A stretch of DNA of 64,000 nucleotides, taken from Campylobacter insulaenigrae NCTC 12927. GTDB lineage: Bacteria; Campylobacterota; Campylobacteria; Campylobacterales; Campylobacteraceae. Shown here piece by piece: positions 27,006 to 37,661 of the stretch (positions within the stretch are counted from its first letter, which is position 1; each line of letters begins with the position of its first letter). The position numbers and the translations under genes were made by a program. The stretch covers positions 1,240,001-1,304,000 of the forward strand of contig NZ_CP007770.1 of assembly GCF_000816185.1 (NCBI RefSeq), written 5' to 3'. The notes under the pieces are model-generated. The model did not search any database. It was not told where the DNA came from and was given only the letters and a program-made list of their open reading frames with translations.

Positions 27006-28034
27006 TTACTCTATCATCTCATCAGCCTCACCCATTTGGACAAGACCTTGTTCAGCTAATTTTTGCACCACTTCAACAACTTTTCTTTGCGCTTCTTCTA
27101 CATCTTTTACACGTACAGCTCCTAAAAATCCCATCTCTTCCACGAAAGCTTCAGCAGCACGAGTTGACATATTTGCCATAAATTTTTGTTTTAAATCCTC
27201 ACTAGCACCTTTTAAACCTATCATCAAATCACGCTTATCAGCAACTTTTAAAACTTCTCTAATCGCATTTGTGCTAAGCTGAGAAATATCATCAAAAGTA
27301 AACATCAAATCCTTAATAGTAGTAGCTAGTCTTTCATCGCTTTGTTCAATATAAGTAAGAGTTGTCTTGGAAGCTTTTTGTCCTAATCTATTAAGAACTT
27401 CAGCTACAGCTCTTGGACCGCCAACTTCAACTTTATAAGAAGTAAGACTTTCTAGCTTGCTTTCAAGCACAGCAGATACTCTTTTAATAATAGATGGAGA
27501 AATATCTCCTAAATTTGCCATTCTTATTACAACTTCAGCTCTTAATTCATCACTAAAATACTCTAAAGTTTCAGCAGCTTGAGTGGTATCCATATGTGCC
27601 AAAATTAAAGCAATAGTTTGAGGATGTTCTTTAATAATAAAATCAGCAAGTTGTTGAGGCTTAATTTGAGAAAGATAGGCAAAATTTTGGTTATTTTCCA
27701 TACTTTTAGTAAGTTTTTCTAAAATTTTACCCGCAATTTCAGGACCAAAAGTTCTAAATAAAATTTCTTTTGCGTATTCCAAACCACCACTTTTAAGGTA
27801 CTGATTAGATTGAAGTAAAGTATAAAATTCTTCAAGTACTGCAGTTGCAACAGGTTTATCTACATTCTTTGCTAAAGCAATATAACGAGAAATTTCAGTA
27901 ATAACATTAATATCCATATGAGAAAATAAAACAGTAGTAACATCTTCTCCAAGTTGGATCAAAAATATAGCAACCTTTTCTGGCATAGAAAGGTCATCAT
28001 AAATCATTTTTTGTTCTTCGCTAAGCTTTATCAT
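27006..28034 (-). CDS. fliG: Flagellar motor switch protein FliG
   Basis: This 342-residue protein has the three FliG domains. The N-terminal domain binds FliF, the middle contains the ARM-like LAHMDTTQAAETL, and the C-terminal torque helix has the charged residues that face MotA (encoded at 11 kb). It is part of the rotor and reverses on CheY-P binding. The stop/start overlap with fliF is one base. Confidence 0.97.
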   Translation of the reverse strand: MIKLSEEQKMIYDDLSMPEKVAIFLIQLGEDVTTVLFSHMDINVITEISRYIALAKNVDKPVATAVLEEFYTLLQSNQYLKSGGLEYAKEILFRTFGPEIAGKILEKLTKSMENNQNFAYLSQIKPQQLADFIIKEHPQTIALILAHMDTTQAAETLEYFSDELRAEVVIRMANLGDISPSIIKRVSAVLESKLESLTSYKVEVGGPRAVAEVLNRLGQKASKTTLTYIEQSDERLATTIKDLMFTFDDISQLSTNAIREVLKVADKRDLMIGLKGASEDLKQKFMANMSTRAAEAFVEEMGFLGAVRVKDVEEAQRKVVEVVQKLAEQGLVQMGEADEMIE

Positions 28035-29719
28035 TAGATATCCTTCTCGCCAAATTCTGCTTCATTTTCAACAAGCTTTTGTAACAATAAAGCCACTTCT
28101 TCTGCTTTCTCATTTGCAACGCCTCTTAATTTTTCAAGTAATACATCATATTGTAATGAATCCTCATCAAAATTATCTCCAAATCCAAGCTGCTCTTCAA
28201 CCTTTTTACGAGCAGCATTAAATTTCTCAATAGCGTCTTCAGCATCATCAATAAATTGTCCTTCTTTGCCTTCCATTTCTTCTTCAAGTTTAATATCTGC
28301 AAGCATCTTTTGTGAAAATGGCACAATAACTTTTTTGTAAAAAATAAAGAGTAAAAGTGCAGCAAAAACGTATTTAACAGGTGGTATAAATGGTTCAACA
28401 AATTTTGTATAAAAAGTTTGCACTTTATCTTCAACTTTAGCAGTTTTATGGAATTCTAAGTTATTAACTTCTACTGCATCACCTCTAGCAAGATTAAAGC
28501 CTATAGCACCTTTGGTTAAATTTTCAATAGCTTGAATTTCTTTTTCATTTAAAGAAATATATTCATTGGTAATATTTCCCTGATCATCAGTAATAACCTT
28601 ATATTTTCCATCTACAACAACAGCTGCTGAAATTCTTTTGATAGTTGCAAATTGTTTAGTTGTGTTAGTAATCTTTTTTGATATTTCATTGTTAGTAGTA
28701 GTTTGATTTTTTGTATAAATTTCGCGTGCACCTTTATCATCTAAACCTTCTACTGGGCCTATATTAGAAACAGCACCAGGAACACCTTGAATTTCCTTAT
28801 CTTTAAATCCTTCTTTATGTTCTTCTAAAGTTTGTTCGCTACGCACTACTGTATTAGGATCATAAACTTCGCTTTGAGATTGTTCTTTTGAAAAATCATA
28901 ATCAATACTAACCTTTGCAACAACTCTATCATAACCACCAGCAAACGGTGCAATAGCTGAAACAATTTTTTGCTCTAATTCGTATTCTTGATCTCTTTTG
29001 TATTTTATTTGTGCTGCTATTAAATCATCTGCAAAACCTTCTTCATCATCTAGTGGAATACCTTTTTGATCCATAATTTTTACGTTTTCTGGAGTAAGTT
29101 TTGTAACTGAAGAGGCAATTAAATTCTTAATTCCCATGATTTGTTTTTTATTTAATTTTAGCCCATCTTTAACCGTTAGAGCAACTGATGCAGTGGGTGG
29201 AACTTGTTGTTGGGTAAAAAGAGTATCTTTTGCAAACGCAATATGAACTGTTGCACTATGTATTGGTTCTAAGCTTTCTATAGTTCTTGCTAATTCACCT
29301 TCTAAGGCTCTTTGATATTTTACTTTTTGTTCAGCTTCTGTTGCTCCAAATTCTTGTTTATCAAAAAGTTCAAAACCTACTTTATTATCTTTTGGTAATA
29401 ATCCAGCAGAAGCTATAGCTAATCTCTGTTTATAAACTTGTTCATTAGGTACTAAAATGGTTCCTTCATTGCGTAAAATATAAGGCACACCACTTTTTTC
29501 AAGTTGCGTCACAATCATAGCCGAATCACTAGTATTAGCATTTTCAAATAACACAGAATAACCTGCATCATTAGCCATACTTGAGCCACTTCTAAATAGG
29601 GTTAAAAAAACTAAAAATCCAACTACCACTACAATAGAAGCAGCAATAATAATACGCTGTTTTAAACTCAAATTCTGATAAAGTTGCCCCACTTGGTGCA
29701 ACATAGTTTTATAATCCAT
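28034..29719 (-). CDS. fliF: Flagellar MS-ring protein FliF
   Basis: This 561-residue protein has a membrane helix near 25-44 (IIIAASIVVVVGFLVFLTLF). Ring-building motifs follow, and a second helix lies near 445 (VKYVFAALLLFIFYKK). The acidic C-terminal tail binds FliG. It is the base on which the export gate and C ring assemble. It begins the fliF-G-H-dxs set, 7 bases after hisC, so it is probably read through from upstream biosynthetic genes. Confidence 0.97.
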   Translation of the reverse strand: MDYKTMLHQVGQLYQNLSLKQRIIIAASIVVVVGFLVFLTLFRSGSSMANDAGYSVLFENANTSDSAMIVTQLEKSGVPYILRNEGTILVPNEQVYKQRLAIASAGLLPKDNKVGFELFDKQEFGATEAEQKVKYQRALEGELARTIESLEPIHSATVHIAFAKDTLFTQQQVPPTASVALTVKDGLKLNKKQIMGIKNLIASSVTKLTPENVKIMDQKGIPLDDEEGFADDLIAAQIKYKRDQEYELEQKIVSAIAPFAGGYDRVVAKVSIDYDFSKEQSQSEVYDPNTVVRSEQTLEEHKEGFKDKEIQGVPGAVSNIGPVEGLDDKGAREIYTKNQTTTNNEISKKITNTTKQFATIKRISAAVVVDGKYKVITDDQGNITNEYISLNEKEIQAIENLTKGAIGFNLARGDAVEVNNLEFHKTAKVEDKVQTFYTKFVEPFIPPVKYVFAALLLFIFYKKVIVPFSQKMLADIKLEEEMEGKEGQFIDDAEDAIEKFNAARKKVEEQLGFGDNFDEDSLQYDVLLEKLRGVANEKAEEVALLLQKLVENEAEFGEKDI

Positions 29720-29726
29720 CTAATCC

Positions 29727-30824
29727 CTATAAACTAAAAATTTGTAAAAATTCTTCGAAAAACCTTGAATTTTCATATTCTGTACCTATGCTTATGCGTA
29801 TAGCATTTAAACCATAGCTTTGTAAGTTTCTTACTATTATACCCTTTTTAAGCAGTTTTTCAGATAAATCTGTACTATTTTTTTTATCAAAAAAATAAGT
29901 AATAAAATTTGTGTAACTTTCTATATACGAAATTTCATTTTTTCTTGCGAATTCTTCATATAGTTTCATTTGTGAAAAATTATTTTTTAAAGTTTTTTCT
30001 ACAAATTCTTTATCATCTAAAGCAGCAAATGCTGCTTTTAAACTTAAGTTAGTAACATTAAACGGTGCTCTTAATTTATAAAAAGTATTTATGATTTTTT
30101 GTGAAGCTATGCCATAACCAACCCTCATACCACCTAAGCCATAAAGTTTTGAAAAAGTTCCTAGATATACAACATTTTGAAAGTTTAAAATCAGTTCTTG
30201 GGGATCAATAAATTTACTTTTATCTTTAAAACTTGCAAATTCACTATACGCTCCATCAATTACAACCAAACAATCCTCATCTATTTTGCTTATAAATTCA
30301 AAAACATCTTTTTTGTCTAAACATTCTCCTAAAGGATTATTAGGTAAACATAAAAAAATTATTTTAATTTCATTTTTATGTTTTTGATATAAGTCACATA
30401 ATTGCTCTAAATCATGGATCAAACTTTGAGTTTTATAAATTTTTGCACCCACTTGTTTTGCATAAATTTCATACATAGCAAAACTTACTCCACATTGTAA
30501 ATAAGCTTTCATATGATCAAGTTTTGCATAAACAGCATATTCGATTATTTGATCGCTTCCGCTTCCTATGATGATATTTTCATTTAAAACATTAAATTTT
30601 TTTGCTAAAGCTTGCTTTAACTCAATCATAGTATCATCTGGATAAAGATGGGCTAAATGAGCGTTTTTTATAATAGCTTCTTTTGCTTTTAAGCTCGTTC
30701 CATAAGGATTTTCATTACTGGCTAATTTAATAACTTCTTTTAAGTTATATTCTTTTGCAATCAAATCAATATCTTTTCCACTTTCATAGGTTTTAATTGC
30801 TTCTAAAAAAGGATTAAATTTCAT
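29727..30824 (-). CDS. hisC: Histidinol-phosphate aminotransferase
   Basis: This 365-residue aminotransferase of fold type I has its PLP lysine in [13 protein letters not shown]. HisC transaminates histidinol-phosphate, and members also accept aromatic acids. Its place after pheA suggests it may serve phenylalanine and tyrosine synthesis too. The start is the ATG of [10 protein letters not shown] with an AGGAG site. A start at 30851 would add nine residues without support. It overlaps pheA by 11 bases. Confidence 0.93.
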   Translation of the reverse strand: MKFNPFLEAIKTYESGKDIDLIAKEYNLKEVIKLASNENPYGTSLKAKEAIIKNAHLAHLYPDDTMIELKQALAKKFNVLNENIIIGSGSDQIIEYAVYAKLDHMKAYLQCGVSFAMYEIYAKQVGAKIYKTQSLIHDLEQLCDLYQKHKNEIKIIFLCLPNNPLGECLDKKDVFEFISKIDEDCLVVIDGAYSEFASFKDKSKFIDPQELILNFQNVVYLGTFSKLYGLGGMRVGYGIASQKIINTFYKLRAPFNVTNLSLKAAFAALDDKEFVEKTLKNNFSQMKLYEEFARKNEISYIESYTNFITYFFDKKNSTDLSEKLLKKGIIVRNLQSYGLNAIRISIGTEYENSRFFEEFLQIFSL

Positions 30825-31887
30825 TATTTTCTCCTGATAAATACGAACCAAGCCATTGTATATAATCAGCTTTTTTTAAAACTCTTTGAACATTATCATC
30901 ATCAATATGTCCTTCAAAATCTATAAAAAAACTATGAATAAATTCTCTTGTTTTTATAGGACGTGATTCTAATTTTGTAAGATTAATACCTTCTTTTTTA
31001 AATTCATATAGTAAATCACTAAGGCCCCCTGGTTTATGAGCAGTATGAGCTAAAATAGAAGTTTTACAATGACTCATTTGTGGTAATTTTATATCACTTA
31101 ATATCAAAAATCTTGTGCGATTAGCTAAATTATCTTCGATTCTTTCAAATAAAATAGGGACATTATAAAGTTTAGCTGCTATTTTAGAACAAATTGCAGC
31201 TGATTTTGTATCCATAGAAGCTAAATAAGCCGCATTAGCTGTAGATTTACTCGCTATAAATTCAACCTCATTTAAATCATGACTTTCTAAAAAATTTTTA
31301 CATTGATTATAACCTTGTGGATGAGAATAAATTCTTTTAATTTCTTTTAAATTTTCACTCATACTTACAAAAGAATGATGAATATCCATATAAAGTTCTG
31401 CAAAAATTTTAATTTCTTCGTATTTACCTAAACAATCAAGCGTAACGCCAACAGCACCTGCTGTATTATTTTCGATAGGAACAACACCATATTTAGCTTC
31501 TTTATGAACAAGCTCCTTAAAAACATCTTCTATATTTGCTAGTGGAATATAACGACTCATAGCTCCAAAACGACTTCTAGTGGCTTGATGTGTATAACTA
31601 CCTTCAGGCCCTAAATAAGCTATACTTTGAGGCATTTCTAAATTTCTTGAAACAGCAAAAATTTCTTGATAAATAGCTTCAATAGCATTTTGATCTAATA
31701 AACCATTGTTTTGATTTTTAAGCCTATTGATGATAGCTCGCTCTCGCTCTGGTCTATAAATACTTCCACCTATATTCTTTTTAATTTCTCCTATATTTTT
31801 TACATAAAGCATTCTTTCATTAAGTAAGCTTAAAATTTTATCATCAATATTATCTACTTTACTTCGTAGTATTTCTATTTCTTTCAT
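30814..31887 (-). CDS. pheA: Bifunctional chorismate mutase/prephenate dehydratase
   Basis: This 357-residue fusion has an AroQ chorismate mutase domain (about 1-85), a prephenate dehydratase domain, and a C-terminal ACT domain. The TRFLIL motif in NRTRFLIL is in the dehydratase active site. KPGGLSDLL and KLESRP match the ACT sites that bind phenylalanine for feedback control. It yields phenylpyruvate. It overlaps the HAD gene start by 4 bases. Confidence 0.97.
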   Translation of the reverse strand: MKEIEILRSKVDNIDDKILSLLNERMLYVKNIGEIKKNIGGSIYRPERERAIINRLKNQNNGLLDQNAIEAIYQEIFAVSRNLEMPQSIAYLGPEGSYTHQATRSRFGAMSRYIPLANIEDVFKELVHKEAKYGVVPIENNTAGAVGVTLDCLGKYEEIKIFAELYMDIHHSFVSMSENLKEIKRIYSHPQGYNQCKNFLESHDLNEVEFIASKSTANAAYLASMDTKSAAICSKIAAKLYNVPILFERIEDNLANRTRFLILSDIKLPQMSHCKTSILAHTAHKPGGLSDLLYEFKKEGINLTKLESRPIKTREFIHSFFIDFEGHIDDDNVQRVLKKADYIQWLGSYLSGENNEI

Positions 31888-32645
31888 GCAAACCTCGATA
31901 TATAATACTCTTTAATACTATCATATACAAAATTCAACTTAGTCAAATCCAAACCTTTTGTATCTGAAATTTTACCACTTAAAACCAAAGATGTCTGCAT
32001 ACCAAGTTCTTTAGCACCTATTAAGTCTCCTTTGTAATCATCGCTAATAATCATTACATCTTCAAATTTTGCTTTTGAATTTTGAATTTTTAATAAATTT
32101 AAAGCACTAGTATAAAAGGCTTTGCTTGGCTTACCTACAACACAATATTCAAAATCATAAGAATTTTTTAACATAGCCATAATACTACCAACGCCTGGAT
32201 AGAGACGATGATTTTTTTTATAAATACTCCCCTCGTGCATAGCAATTGCTTTAATCCCATGTTTAATATATTCATTCATATAAGCAAAATCTTCAAATTT
32301 AAACTCATCATAACTAGCTACCAAAAAAGCTTGCGGATTTTTAAAGTCAATTTCATATCCTAATATTTCAAGACTATACAAAAATTCTTTTGACCCAAAA
32401 GCTGCCACTTTACATGGTTTTAAATAATCTTTTAAAACATGAAACGGATCAATATAAGCATTTTCCTTAATTTCAAAACCCAAATCTTGCAGTTTATTTA
32501 AAAAATTTAAGTTTTTAGTATTATTGGTAATAACAACATAAGGAATTTTTTCCTTGTTTAAAGTCTTAAAAAGTTGCAAAGAACCTTCTATTGGACTTTT
32601 ATCTATATCTGAAATTAAAGTACCTTGAACATCTAAAAAAAGCAT
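31884..32645 (-). CDS. HAD-superfamily hydrolase, NagD-like
   Basis: This 253-residue NagD/HAD-IIA-like protein has motif II VITNNTK near residue 40 and a C-terminal motif IV VMIISDDYKGDLIGAKELG. Motif I reads FLDVQGTL: the nucleophile Asp5 is present but the usual second Asp (general acid) is Gln7. The GT pair remains. This could reduce phosphatase activity or change its chemistry. The gene lies between lysA and pheA, which gives no clear substrate. Confidence 0.85.
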   Translation of the reverse strand: MLFLDVQGTLISDIDKSPIEGSLQLFKTLNKEKIPYVVITNNTKNLNFLNKLQDLGFEIKENAYIDPFHVLKDYLKPCKVAAFGSKEFLYSLEILGYEIDFKNPQAFLVASYDEFKFEDFAYMNEYIKHGIKAIAMHEGSIYKKNHRLYPGVGSIMAMLKNSYDFEYCVVGKPSKAFYTSALNLLKIQNSKAKFEDVMIISDDYKGDLIGAKELGMQTSLVLSGKISDTKGLDLTKLNFVYDSIKEYYISRFA

Positions 32646-32646
32646 A

Positions 32647-33858
32647 TTAATCCTTTAAATATTCTACCTCTAAGGCAACTTGGTCAGCGTAACTTTCTCG
32701 TTTTCTAATTATTCTTATTTTATCATTTTCTTTTGCAAGCTCACAAACTCTGTTTCTAGTGTTGTAATTACTACTCATACTAAACCCATAAGCACCCGCA
32801 CCCTTAACTATGATCAAATCTCCCGTTTTTGTAGGAACTAATTTTCTATTTTGTGCCAAGAAATCTCCACTCTCACAAACTCCACCAACTATATCACAAA
32901 GACTTAAATTTCCTTTTATATTATCAGTTAAAAGTTCTATTTCGTGATAAGCTTTATACAAACTTGGACGCAATAAATCATTCATAGCGCCATCAACAAT
33001 TACAAAACGTTTTTCTCCGTTACACTTTTCATACAATACTTTAGTAACAAATTCACCAGCATTTGCCACCAAAAATCTTCCAGGTTCCATACCAATACAT
33101 ACATCAAGTCCTTGCAAACTTGCTAAAATACCTTGTGCATACTCATATAAATTTGGCTCTTGTTCATCTTTATAACAAACCCCAAGCCCTCCTCCTATAT
33201 CAAAGAATTTAAGATTAATATTTAAAACAATTAATTCTCTAAGTAGTTGTGAAACAATTTTTGATGCTTCTTGTATGCTGCTAATATCTAAAATCTGAGA
33301 ACCGATATGAAAATGCACCCCAACAGGCTCTAAAAAACTAGATTTTTTTGCATAAATATACATCCTTTTAGCATTTTCAATATCCACACCAAATTTATTT
33401 TCATGCAAACCAGTAGAAATATAAGGATGAGTCTTTGCATCTACATTTGGATTGACCCTTATACTAATTCTTGCACTTCTTTGCATTTTACTTGCAATTT
33501 GTTCTATAAGAAACATCTCAGCTTCACTTTCAATATTAATATAAAGTATATTTTTATTTAAAGCAAATTCGATTTCCTCAATACTCTTTCCTACACCACT
33601 AAAAATAATTTTATAATTTTTAGCTCCAGCTTTTAAAGCTCTATAAATTTCACCAGCACTCACACAATCAAATCCGCTATCTAAAGAAGCCAAAAATTTT
33701 AAAACACTTAAATTAGAATTCGCTTTAACAGCGTAAAAAATTTGAGATTTCCTTGCTTTAAAGGCATTTTTTAGTTTATCAAAACGCTCTTTAATCTTAT
33801 CAAAGTCATAAATATAAAATGGGGTTTGATACTCATTTGCTAATTTATAATAATCCAT
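32647..33858 (-). CDS. lysA: Diaminopimelate decarboxylase
   Basis: This 403-residue fold type III PLP enzyme carries its PLP lysine in FYAVKANSNL near residue 45. It has the HIGSQ and GGGLGV motifs and the substrate-site CESGDFLA segment. It decarboxylates meso-diaminopimelate to lysine. It is followed after one base by the HAD gene. Confidence 0.97.
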   Translation of the reverse strand: MDYYKLANEYQTPFYIYDFDKIKERFDKLKNAFKARKSQIFYAVKANSNLSVLKFLASLDSGFDCVSAGEIYRALKAGAKNYKIIFSGVGKSIEEIEFALNKNILYINIESEAEMFLIEQIASKMQRSARISIRVNPNVDAKTHPYISTGLHENKFGVDIENAKRMYIYAKKSSFLEPVGVHFHIGSQILDISSIQEASKIVSQLLRELIVLNINLKFFDIGGGLGVCYKDEQEPNLYEYAQGILASLQGLDVCIGMEPGRFLVANAGEFVTKVLYEKCNGEKRFVIVDGAMNDLLRPSLYKAYHEIELLTDNIKGNLSLCDIVGGVCESGDFLAQNRKLVPTKTGDLIIVKGAGAYGFSMSSNYNTRNRVCELAKENDKIRIIRKRESYADQVALEVEYLKD

Positions 33859-33876
33859 AAATTACCTCTTTTATTG

Positions 33877-34938
33877 TTATTTATTTTTAAAATAATAAAA
33901 GCTGCCTATTGTCATTAAAATAAAAATTGGCAACATTATACCAAGCTCTGGAAGTAAAATATCATTTTTACTTAATCTAATAAGTAAAAATAATAATCCC
34001 CATACCCCAAGTACTGATATAAAAAATATAAAAGCTAAAAAAGCTAAATTAAAAAATCTTGCAGTGATTGGAAAATAATAATAAATTATAAGCATCAAAA
34101 AAGGTGCAAAAAATGGAAATAAAATTAAAGAATACAAATTTGTTCTAAGAGCGCTTGTAGAAATACTTTGTTTAGAAAATATAATAATACTTTCTAAGGC
34201 ATCTTTAATAGAATAAGAAGGGTCATTTTCTACCAATGAAATTCGTTCTAGTATTTTTGGAGAAAAATCTTCCAACCCTTTAAGATTATTAAATTCTTCT
34301 ATTTTTAAGCCTTCTTGCGAAACAATTAAATATTCAGGAGTAATTGTAGATTTAACTTCATTTAAATCCCAAAAATTTCCTTTAAATTGCGCATTAGATG
34401 CTTGAATAAGTTGTTTTATATCTAGATCTTTTATCTTAAAAATTTTGACATTATATAGGGAATTAGCACTAGTTTTTTCTATATAAACAAAACTATCGTT
34501 GTATTTTATTAAAACTTCATTGCCTTCTCTTGATATTACTCCTGTTTTTACTATATTGCTTTTATATTCATTTGCATAAGCAAAAGGTGTAAAATTTAAT
34601 CCAACATATAAAATACAAAAAAATAAAGCCCATAAAAATGGGTAAAAAACAACTTGATTTTTACTAAGTCCTAAAGCATATAAACTTACAAATTCATTGG
34701 ATCTTATCATATGAAATATACACAAAATTAAAGCAAAAACTATAGCAAGTGGTAAAATATAAGAAATCGCTGAACATACTAAAAAAAATACATAAAGAAG
34801 TTCTAAATTGGCACTTTTGGGAATTTTATTAAAATTCACCAAAAAATCAATCGCTACAAAGAAAAAAGTTAAGGAAAAAAATAATATAAAAAATGATTTT
34901 AGATATAAAGATGAGATGTAGCGAAAAAAAATATTCAT
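33877..34938 (-). CDS. LptF/LptG-family LPS export permease
   Basis: This 353-residue protein has three membrane helices near the N-terminus (about 15-35, 45-75, 90-110). A periplasmic beta-jellyroll domain (about 130-240) follows, then three helices at the C-terminus. This is the LptF/LptG (YjgP/YjgQ) layout. The partner pulls lipo-oligosaccharide from the inner membrane toward LptC. Whether it is F or G cannot be told by sequence reading alone. Lipid A genes lpxB, lpxH-like and eptC-like occur further upstream in the same block. Confidence 0.85.
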   Translation of the reverse strand: MNIFFRYISSLYLKSFFILFFSLTFFFVAIDFLVNFNKIPKSANLELLYVFFLVCSAISYILPLAIVFALILCIFHMIRSNEFVSLYALGLSKNQVVFYPFLWALFFCILYVGLNFTPFAYANEYKSNIVKTGVISREGNEVLIKYNDSFVYIEKTSANSLYNVKIFKIKDLDIKQLIQASNAQFKGNFWDLNEVKSTITPEYLIVSQEGLKIEEFNNLKGLEDFSPKILERISLVENDPSYSIKDALESIIIFSKQSISTSALRTNLYSLILFPFFAPFLMLIIYYYFPITARFFNLAFLAFIFFISVLGVWGLLFLLIRLSKNDILLPELGIMLPIFILMTIGSFYYFKNK

Positions 34939-34941
34939 TAC

Positions 34942-35481
34942 TTAAACCTTCAAAGAATACTTTGAAGCAATTATTTCTATGTTAGAATTTAAAAGTTCAA
35001 ACAAAGCTTTTTTTGCATGAGCTAAAATTTCATTTAATCTTTCTTTTTCTTCTTGTGTAAATTTTCCCAATACATGAGAAACTACATCAAAATTTTTTCC
35101 TATACCTATACGAATTCTCTCATAATGGTTTCCACATAAACCATCAATACTTTTAAGTCCATTATGACCACCACTTGTGCCACCTATTTTAAATTTCAAG
35201 ACACCTAAATTCAAATCTATATCATCATGGATGACTATAATTCTTTCGCACTTATAAAATTCTTTAACAGCGTAAACACTTTGACCGGAAAGATTCATAA
35301 AAGTAGAAGGTTTTAAAAAAAGGGTAGAAGAACTTTTAAAAAGCTCTCCTTTAAATTTAGCATTGGAAATTTTTGTAACTTCCAAATCTTTTATCAGTAA
35401 ATCAATTAGCATAAAACCGACATTATGCCTAGTTTGATCGTATTGCTCTCCTATATTACCAAGTCCTACGACTAAGGTCAT
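34942..35481 (-). CDS. pth: Peptidyl-tRNA hydrolase
   Basis: This 179-residue enzyme cleaves the ester in peptidyl-tRNA released by drop-off. The catalytic His is in TRHNVGFML. The conserved [10 protein letters not shown] and HDDIDL segments are also present. It starts one base after rplY and leads into the LptF/G gene. Confidence 0.97.
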   Translation of the reverse strand: MTLVVGLGNIGEQYDQTRHNVGFMLIDLLIKDLEVTKISNAKFKGELFKSSSTLFLKPSTFMNLSGQSVYAVKEFYKCERIIVIHDDIDLNLGVLKFKIGGTSGGHNGLKSIDGLCGNHYERIRIGIGKNFDVVSHVLGKFTQEEKERLNEILAHAKKALFELLNSNIEIIASKYSLKV

Positions 35482-35482
35482 T

Positions 35483-36019
35483 TTATCTTGCTTTTTCTAC
35501 GCCAACTACAGCAACTCTATCAGCATCAACCATAGTCACACCTTCAGGTACAACAACATCACGGATTAAAAGCGCATCTCCAACATCAAGTTTTGTAACA
35601 TCAAGTTCAAAGAAATTTGGCAAATTCTCAGCAGCACATTTTACTTTTAATCTTCTTTTTGATTGGATTAGAACACCTTTATTTTTAAGACCTATTGCAG
35701 TTCCTACTACTTTTACTGGAACCATATATTTAGAAATAACACCTTTTTGCGCTACTTTTAAATCTACATGTTTAAGTTCAGCTGTAACAGGATCTTTTTG
35801 ATAATCAACTACAACTACATTTAAAACTTGAGAACCAACTTTTACATCAAAAGCTAAAGTAGTTTTTTTACGAACTTCTTTAATAAATTCATTCACCTTA
35901 AAAGCTGCATTGATATTTTCTAATCCTTTTCCATAGATATTTGCGATTAGATAACCATCTCTTTTTAAAGCCTTCGCAGCTTTTCTACCGATACTCTCTC
36001 TAACGATACCTTCTAGCAT
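35483..36019 (-). CDS. rplY: 50S ribosomal protein L25/general stress protein Ctc
   Basis: This 178-residue protein has the N-terminal L25 5S rRNA-binding domain (about 1-95) plus the C-terminal TL5/CTC extension. It is thus the longer Ctc form, not the short enteric L25. It binds 5S rRNA in the central protuberance. A 47-base gap separates it from tal, so a promoter may start here. The run with pth is common in bacteria. Confidence 0.95.
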   Translation of the reverse strand: MLEGIVRESIGRKAAKALKRDGYLIANIYGKGLENINAAFKVNEFIKEVRKKTTLAFDVKVGSQVLNVVVVDYQKDPVTAELKHVDLKVAQKGVISKYMVPVKVVGTAIGLKNKGVLIQSKRRLKVKCAAENLPNFFELDVTKLDVGDALLIRDVVVPEGVTMVDADRVAVVGVEKAR

Positions 36020-36066
36020 CTTTAACCCTTTCTAAAAAAATAAGTATTAATTATATCCAAATAAGT

Positions 36067-37038
36067 TTATAAAGATTTTAAAATATCCTCATAAGCTATA
36101 CAAAATTGCTCCAAACCATCATCAAGCAAATCCTTACAAGCTTTACTTAAAGCATCTTTTGAAATATTTGCATTCAATTTTTTCTCTATACACTCATCTT
36201 TTAAAGGCTCTTTAAATATAATTTGCTTGCCTTTAAAAGCCTTGATAGCATCTAATGAAGCAGTATTAATAGCCTTATCATAGAGTAATTCTTTAATATA
36301 ATAATCTTTTTCTAAATCATCGCCCTTGACGCCGGTGCTAGCAAAAAGTGCTCTAATATCATCTTCATTTTGTTTTACTATATATTTATAAGCTTTTGTA
36401 GCAGTTAAAATTCCTATAAAGTTTTTATCTAAAACCTGATCATTTAAAAGTCTATCAAAACGACTTACAAAAATACTAATTACAGCTTGTGGTTCTCTAA
36501 TTTTTGCAATATTATTTTTTCTAAATTCTTTTAAACCTAAATTTAAAGCATCAAAACATTCTTTTGTTTGCTCAAAATCAAATACCAAAGTAGCATTTAC
36601 ACTAATACCATTTTTCATTAGTTCTTGCATAACTTCATATGAAGCCTTTGTTGCAGGAATTTTAATCATTACATTATCTTTTGCAATCTGAGTATATAAT
36701 CTCTTCGCTTCAGCCAAAGATAAACTGGTATTATCCTTTAATCTTGGATCAATTTCAATACTTATAAAACCATCATCTTTTTCATAATAATTTAAAGCAA
36801 GTTTATCTGCGGCTTTTGCTATATCTTCTATAGCTAGACACTCATATAAAGATTTTTTATCTTTTATATGATAATTTTTTATTTTTTCTTTGTATTTGTG
36901 TGAATTTAAAATTGCATTTTTAAAAATAGCAGGATTTGAAGTAGCTCCATTTATAGCTTTTAAAATAATTAAATCTTGAAAATATGTATCTAGAAATTCA
37001 TTTTCTACAAAATCACACCATAAGGAAAATTTTTTCAT
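36067..37038 (-). CDS. tal: Transaldolase
   Basis: This 323-residue protein has the Schiff-base lysine in VMIKIPATKAS and the entry motif NGATSNPAIF. It moves dihydroxyacetone units between sugar phosphates in the non-oxidative pentose phosphate route. In Campylobacter this is needed since oxidative pentose enzymes and a full glycolysis are lacking. Its start overlaps the serB stop by four bases. Confidence 0.93.
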   Translation of the reverse strand: MKKFSLWCDFVENEFLDTYFQDLIILKAINGATSNPAIFKNAILNSHKYKEKIKNYHIKDKKSLYECLAIEDIAKAADKLALNYYEKDDGFISIEIDPRLKDNTSLSLAEAKRLYTQIAKDNVMIKIPATKASYEVMQELMKNGISVNATLVFDFEQTKECFDALNLGLKEFRKNNIAKIREPQAVISIFVSRFDRLLNDQVLDKNFIGILTATKAYKYIVKQNEDDIRALFASTGVKGDDLEKDYYIKELLYDKAINTASLDAIKAFKGKQIIFKEPLKDECIEKKLNANISKDALSKACKDLLDDGLEQFCIAYEDILKSL

Positions 37039-37661
37039 TTTATTACCTTTATAATTTCTTTTAAATCTTTTTTATCAATGCAAACATCTGCATATTCTTT
37101 CAAAATAGTTTTCGCACAAAAAGCTATTTTTAATCCACATTCATCAAACATAGATATATCATTTGCCCCATCACCTACGCACATAATTTCTTTAGTATTT
37201 AAATTGAGAAAACTTTTTAATCTTTGCAGTATAATACCTTTAGAGTTATTAAACATAATTTCCCCGCCGACTTTACCTGTCAAAAATCCATCTTTATGAT
37301 GTAAAAAATTAGCAAATCCAAAATCAAAGCAAAGTTTCCTTTGTACAAGATCTATACCCTCATGAAAACCGCCACTAAAAACTATAATTTTGACATTTTG
37401 TGATTTTAAATATTCACAAAGTTCTATAGCACCATTCATCAAAGGTAAATTTTCACAACATTGTTTTACTTGAGTTAAAGGCATACCTTTTAGTAAAGCT
37501 ACTCTTTCTAATAAACTTTCAAAAAAATCAAGCTCACCATTCATAGCCTTGTCGGTAATGTTTTTTACAGCATCACCGACATGATATGCTTTTGCTAAAA
37601 TATCGATGGTCTCACCATCCATCAGCGTAGAATCAAAATCAAAAGCACAAAGTTTTATCAT
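37035..37661 (-). CDS. serB: Phosphoserine phosphatase
   Basis: This 208-residue HAD phosphatase has motif I DFDSTL intact near residue 8 (nucleophile Asp), motif II FSGGF, and motif IV VGDGANDISM. It releases serine from phosphoserine, the last step after SerC (20 kb). It overlaps cheW by one base, an arrangement linking chemotaxis and serine synthesis genes only by location. Confidence 0.95.
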   Translation of the reverse strand: MIKLCAFDFDSTLMDGETIDILAKAYHVGDAVKNITDKAMNGELDFFESLLERVALLKGMPLTQVKQCCENLPLMNGAIELCEYLKSQNVKIIVFSGGFHEGIDLVQRKLCFDFGFANFLHHKDGFLTGKVGGEIMFNNSKGIILQRLKSFLNLNTKEIMCVGDGANDISMFDECGLKIAFCAKTILKEYADVCIDKKDLKEIIKVIK

